Assembly (NCBI GenBank): GCA_023441125.1
Contig: JAEZQV010000370.1
Coordinates: forward strand, 1 to 8,476
Length of the DNA stretch: 8,476 nt
From: Bacillota bacterium
Lineage (GTDB): Bacteria > Bacillota_C > Negativicutes > Sporomusales > Sporomusaceae
Reading direction: 5' to 3'
The notes under the pieces were generated by a model that was not told where the DNA came from, did not search any database, and worked only from the letters and a program-made list of their open reading frames with translations. Shown one piece after another: positions 5,249 to 8,476 of this stretch (its first letter is position 1; each line of letters opens with the position of its first letter). The position numbers and the translations under genes are program-made.

Positions 5249-6466
5249 TTATTTATTGCGGGGTTCCGGCACGGGCGAACAGTGACAGACCGCTTCCTGC
5301 CGGTACCAGTTTAATAGCACCAGTCCCCCCAATAACAGCAACATCGTACCGGTAAAAAGAAAAACCGGTTTTATTCCCAGCCAGGAGCTTACTACTCCGC
5401 CAATAAGCGGCCCGGCCATGGAACCAAACTGGTTGGCGGTGGTCGTCAGGCCAAAAACCCGGCCCTGCGCACCGGCATCGGTACAGGATACCGCGATGGT
5501 GTTAATCGCCGGAAAAACGCCGACTACAAACAGCCCGTACATAAATTGGAGCACGCCAAACTGAACAATAGTGGCCGCCCAGAACTGCGCCAGATTGAAA
5601 ACCCCAGCCCCGGCAAACGCAATCACCAGTATTTTGGCAAAGCCCTGCCGGCCGCCGATGCGCCCCCACTGCGGAGCGGCAATGGCGCCGGCAATGCCGG
5701 CCAGGCTGTAAACCACGCCGGCCGTTAGCGCCACCCCTTCAATCCCCCCCTGCAATTCAGCCACATATAACGCAATCAGCGGCTGCAGCACCATGGAAAC
5801 AGCCTGCACTGCAAACAGTAAAAACAGCATCTGCATCAGCCGGCGGTTGTCCACCGCCGTCTTTAGATCGTCCAGAATACTGCCTTCCTGGGCGGCAGTG
5901 CATTTTTCCGGTTCGGTTACCACCAGGCCCACCATGACTGTCCCGCAAAAAATGACGGCTGCGGCAATGACAAACGACAGGCGCATGCCAAAGATATGTG
6001 ACAGCGTCCCGCCGAACAAGGGGCCAATGATCCCGCCAATAAGCAAGGTTGTTTGCATAATCCCCAGACTGAAACCCATATGCTCCTTGGGTGTGGCTGT
6101 CGCCACAATGGACATGGCCGCCGGCACAAAACCATTGGCAAAGCCCTGCAGCACCCTGACAATTAAAAGCTCAAGCGGATTTCTGACAAAGGCGCCTAAA
6201 AAATAGACAACCGCCAGGCTAAATCCGGCCCGCATGAGCATCCGGCGCCGGCCGCTCGGGTCGGCGCACCGGCCCCAGTACGGCGCCAGCACGGCAGCCA
6301 CCAAAAATGTACTGGAAAAAACCAGCCCCGACCACATATTTACACTATCCGGACTTGCGCCAATATCCAAAAGATAGAGCGGCAAGAACGGTATCACCAT
6401 TGTGTAACTTGCTCCCGACAGCATGACTGCCAAGGCAAGTGTCCATAGATTTCTCCGCCAATTCAA
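5249..6466 (-). CDS. mdtG: MdtG-like MFS multidrug efflux transporter
   Basis: This is a 405-residue, 12-TM major facilitator of the DHA1 drug:H+ antiporter type in the inner membrane. The N terminus NWRRNL, then PFLPLYL (26-32), NMWSGLVFS (43-51), GRCADPSGRRR (motif A, 65-75), RVLQG (104-108), GFVPA (112-116) and GGIIGPLFGG (motif C, 144-153) follow E. coli MdtG closely as I remember it. Motif C marks antiporters. The start is a TTG at 6466-6464 with AAGGAG 8 bases upstream; no nearby ATG has a comparable site. The C-terminal tail contains CHC (394-396), an oddity of unknown meaning. A TGTCC/GGACA inverted repeat (6482-6486 / 6503-6507) directly upstream of the ribosome site may be an operator or hairpin. 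Substrates cannot be deduced. Confidence 0.9.
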   Translation of the reverse strand: MNWRRNLWTLALAVMLSGASYTMVIPFLPLYLLDIGASPDSVNMWSGLVFSSTFLVAAVLAPYWGRCADPSGRRRMLMRAGFSLAVVYFLGAFVRNPLELLIVRVLQGFANGFVPAAMSIVATATPKEHMGFSLGIMQTTLLIGGIIGPLFGGTLSHIFGMRLSFVIAAAVIFCGTVMVGLVVTEPEKCTAAQEGSILDDLKTAVDNRRLMQMLFLLFAVQAVSMVLQPLIALYVAELQGGIEGVALTAGVVYSLAGIAGAIAAPQWGRIGGRQGFAKILVIAFAGAGVFNLAQFWAATIVQFGVLQFMYGLFVVGVFPAINTIAVSCTDAGAQGRVFGLTTTANQFGSMAGPLIGGVVSSWLGIKPVFLFTGTMLLLLGGLVLLNWYRQEAVCHCSPVPEPRNK

Positions 6467-6562
6467 AACAGACTCTCCTTATGTCCAGTTGCAGTATTTG
6501 CCGGACAGCAATATAAAAGCTCCACTGCCTACGGTTTTGCGCACTTCAACTAGCAGTTCTTC
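6467..6562 (-). other. Short gap between chemoreceptor and exporter genes
   Basis: I see no U-tract terminator after the chemoreceptor, so some read-through into the exporter is possible. A TATATT at 6515-6510 could be a -10 element, but it lacks a credible -35. Confidence 0.4.
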
Positions 6563-8476
6563 TTAAATTTTAAACTTAGCTACGCCGGCCTTCAGGTTTA
6601 TCGCCAAATCAGCCAGATTCTGGCTGGAAGCGGCAATTTCTTCCATGGAGGCCGACTGTTCCTCCGTGGCTGCCGACACCGTCTCGGCTTCGGCAGTCGC
6701 AGTTTTAGACGCTGCATCAATTTCACCGGCCGAGGCCGCTACAGAGCGGACAGCGGTAACTGCCTGCCGGATAGAGGCCGACATCGTGTTTATTTGCCCG
6801 GAGAGATTCAGCACATTGGCCACAATGGCATTAAACGTCTCGCCGGCGGAACCGACAAGATCAATGCCGGTTTGAATATTGCCTGTTCCGGTCTGCGTAG
6901 CCGCAACAGCCCGATTCATATTAACCTGATTTTGAGTAATGAGCAGACTGATTTTATGAGCGGCTTCACCGGCTTGTTCGGCCAGCTTTCTGACCTCCTC
7001 GGCCACAACGGCGAAGCCCCGTCCCTGTTCACCGGCCCGGGCGGCCTCAATAGCGGCGTTTAACGCCAGCAGGTTGGTCTGGGAGGCAATGGAAGCGATA
7101 AGCGTTACAATTTCGTCGATCTCCTGGGAGCCGGCATTGAGTTCAGCCATGGCAGCACTGATTACAGCCGAATTATCGCCAATTGTCTGCATCTGGCCAA
7201 CAGCCTGGCTAATCGCCTGCTGACCCTGGGCGGCAGCCTGCGAGGCGGAATCAGCAAGGCCGGCTATGGTGCCGGCCGTAGCGGCCAGTTCTTCAGTTTT
7301 ATAGGCCAAATCCTGCGTAACAGCAGCAATATGGCTGCTGGCCCCGGCTTGCGCCGCAGCTCCCTGGGCAATCGTAGCAATAGAACCGGCCACCTGGTTG
7401 GCGGCATTGGCCGATTGCTGGGCGCCGTTAGTCAATTCCACACTGGCGGCCGAAACCTGCTCAGCATCGGCGATAACCTTGCCAATCAGCGCGCGCCAGC
7501 TGCTCCGCAGGCTGCCAAAGCCTTGCGCCAGCTGACCAATTTCATCGTGCGTGGCAACTCTAAGCGAACGGTCCCGCAGATCTCCCTGGGTCAATAACAG
7601 CGTCTCATCCCGCAGCCGGCGGATAGGAGCCGCAATATGCCGGCTGATAAAGATGATGGCGCCGATCGCCAGCATGAGGCAGATCCCCATTGTCACAGTC
7701 AGGCTGCGGGTTAATACAGTCAACGATTGCCGTGCTTCGGTTGCCGGAGCGGTGAGCAATAGAATCCACCGCTGGCCGCCAGGCAGGTCGATGGCGGACA
7801 TCTGCGCAATCCGGGTGATGCCGTTAAAGTCGTACACGCCGAGGACCTTCTTGCCGCTGGCGGCGCTCGTTTTGAACATGCTGAGCATCCGGTCGTCCTG
7901 TTCGGCCTGCTGTAAATTCAGGCTGGAATCAGCCTTTTTCTCCGTTAGATTAAGCTTGCCAACCAGTTCCGGCTGTTTCGGATGAGCAATAACGCTGCCG
8001 TCGGCATTGGCCAGCAAGCCATAGCCGGTATCCAGCCATTGCAGATCTTTTATCAGCGCTGTCAGTTTATCCAGCGCAAACGATCCGGTCAGCACCCCGG
8101 TCATATTGCCATTGCTCATAATCGGCACAGCAATATTGAAAGCAAGTTTACCAGTGGTTTTGGAAAGCAGCAGTTCGGATACTACCGGTTTTTTGGTAGC
8201 AAGGACATTCTTGAAATAGTCCCGGTCGCCTAATGGGACCGAACTGCCATCTGCCCGGACGGCCATCCCGTCCAGGCCAATAAACACCGTAGTCTCTAAA
8301 TACTGGGAATTATTTTGGCACTCGGCCAGGGTGGCAACAAGCTGCTGACGGTCTGCGGGCGTGCGAAAACCAGGCAGCAGAGCAAACGATTGCTGCTGGA
8401 CAATCGCATTCTGAATATAGGCTTCAATGCGCTTGGCGTAATCGGTGCCGACAGCCTGCGCCGTTTCGTCCAGGGA
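6563..8476 (-). CDS. Methyl-accepting chemotaxis protein with dCache sensor, 5' end outside window
   Basis: This transmembrane chemoreceptor signals through CheA/CheW. The frame stays open to the window edge, so 637 C-terminal residues are visible and the true start lies to the right; the GTG at 8287 is internal. In fragment numbering, residues 1 to about 245 are a periplasmic dCache_1 sensor, with GDRDYFKNV near 83-91, a TGK-containing strand and [12 protein letters not shown] near 155-166. A TM helix is near 258-278, HAMP runs to about 332, and the cytoplasmic coiled coil follows. Its tip is intact ([19 protein letters not shown] near 465-483, then [17 protein letters not shown]). The sensor has DYF where amino-acid-binding dCache domains usually carry an R-x-W-Y motif, so the ligand is probably not a typical amino acid. 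The end (AGVAKFKI) has no CheR-binding pentapeptide. Confidence 0.95.
   Translation of the reverse strand, partial: SLDETAQAVGTDYAKRIEAYIQNAIVQQQSFALLPGFRTPADRQQLVATLAECQNNSQYLETTVFIGLDGMAVRADGSSVPLGDRDYFKNVLATKKPVVSELLLSKTTGKLAFNIAVPIMSNGNMTGVLTGSFALDKLTALIKDLQWLDTGYGLLANADGSVIAHPKQPELVGKLNLTEKKADSSLNLQQAEQDDRMLSMFKTSAASGKKVLGVYDFNGITRIAQMSAIDLPGGQRWILLLTAPATEARQSLTVLTRSLTVTMGICLMLAIGAIIFISRHIAAPIRRLRDETLLLTQGDLRDRSLRVATHDEIGQLAQGFGSLRSSWRALIGKVIADAEQVSAASVELTNGAQQSANAANQVAGSIATIAQGAAAQAGASSHIAAVTQDLAYKTEELAATAGTIAGLADSASQAAAQGQQAISQAVGQMQTIGDNSAVISAAMAELNAGSQEIDEIVTLIASIASQTNLLALNAAIEAARAGEQGRGFAVVAEEVRKLAEQAGEAAHKISLLITQNQVNMNRAVAATQTGTGNIQTGIDLVGSAGETFNAIVANVLNLSGQINTMSASIRQAVTAVRSVAASAGEIDAASKTATAEAETVSAATEEQSASMEEIAASSQNLADLAINLKAGVAKFKI

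Noticed and set aside
8285..8287. GTG as the start of the chemoreceptor
   Set aside because: The frame continues upstream with dCache-like sequence to the window edge, so the GTG is internal.

Overview
The window looks like chromosome from a low-to-medium GC Firmicute. Gene starts carry strong AGGAGG-type Shine-Dalgarno sites, promoters are sigma-A-like, intergenic DNA is AT-rich, and U-tract hairpins end the genes. The mix of arginase, a large dCache chemoreceptor, an MdtG-like exporter and an exported protein of helical repeats suggests an anaerobic Negativicute (Sporomusaceae-like). That assignment is an inference from protein flavour; no rRNA or marker gene is present. Every well-supported gene lies on the minus strand, so transcription runs from the right end of the window to the left.

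Right to left: a methyl-accepting chemotaxis protein cut by the window edge (8476-6563); an MdtG-like MFS exporter (6466-5249) closed by a clear terminator; a secreted protein of three 100-residue repeats joined by His/Met/Gly-rich linkers (5103-4030), followed by a very long hairpin. Next comes a gene-poor AT-rich stretch (about 4029-2957) holding one 63-residue two-helix membrane protein (3753-3562). That gene has a conspicuous structured leader and a possible transporter relic just downstream. Then a dicarboxylate/amino acid:cation symporter of the GltP/DAACS family (2956-1652) with a long, operator-like upstream region and its own terminator. Last is a probable two-gene operon of arginase (1471-560) and an EamA/DMT permease (546 to beyond the left edge).

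The left half reads as amino acid and carboxylate handling: uptake by the symporter, arginine hydrolysis to ornithine and urea, and a permease translated 13 bases after arginase that may move a related metabolite. The right half is envelope and environment functions: chemotaxis, efflux and an exported repeat protein.

The parts most worth a second look are the 5' leader of the 63-residue protein, which can fold as a tight three-way junction or an alternative hairpin and contains a terminator-like stem; the altered sodium-site residues of the symporter; its cluster of TCCTGTA boxes plus a 22-codon leader ORF; and the repeat protein's metal-ligand-rich linkers. I saw no tRNA, rRNA, CRISPR array, insertion sequence or phage gene.
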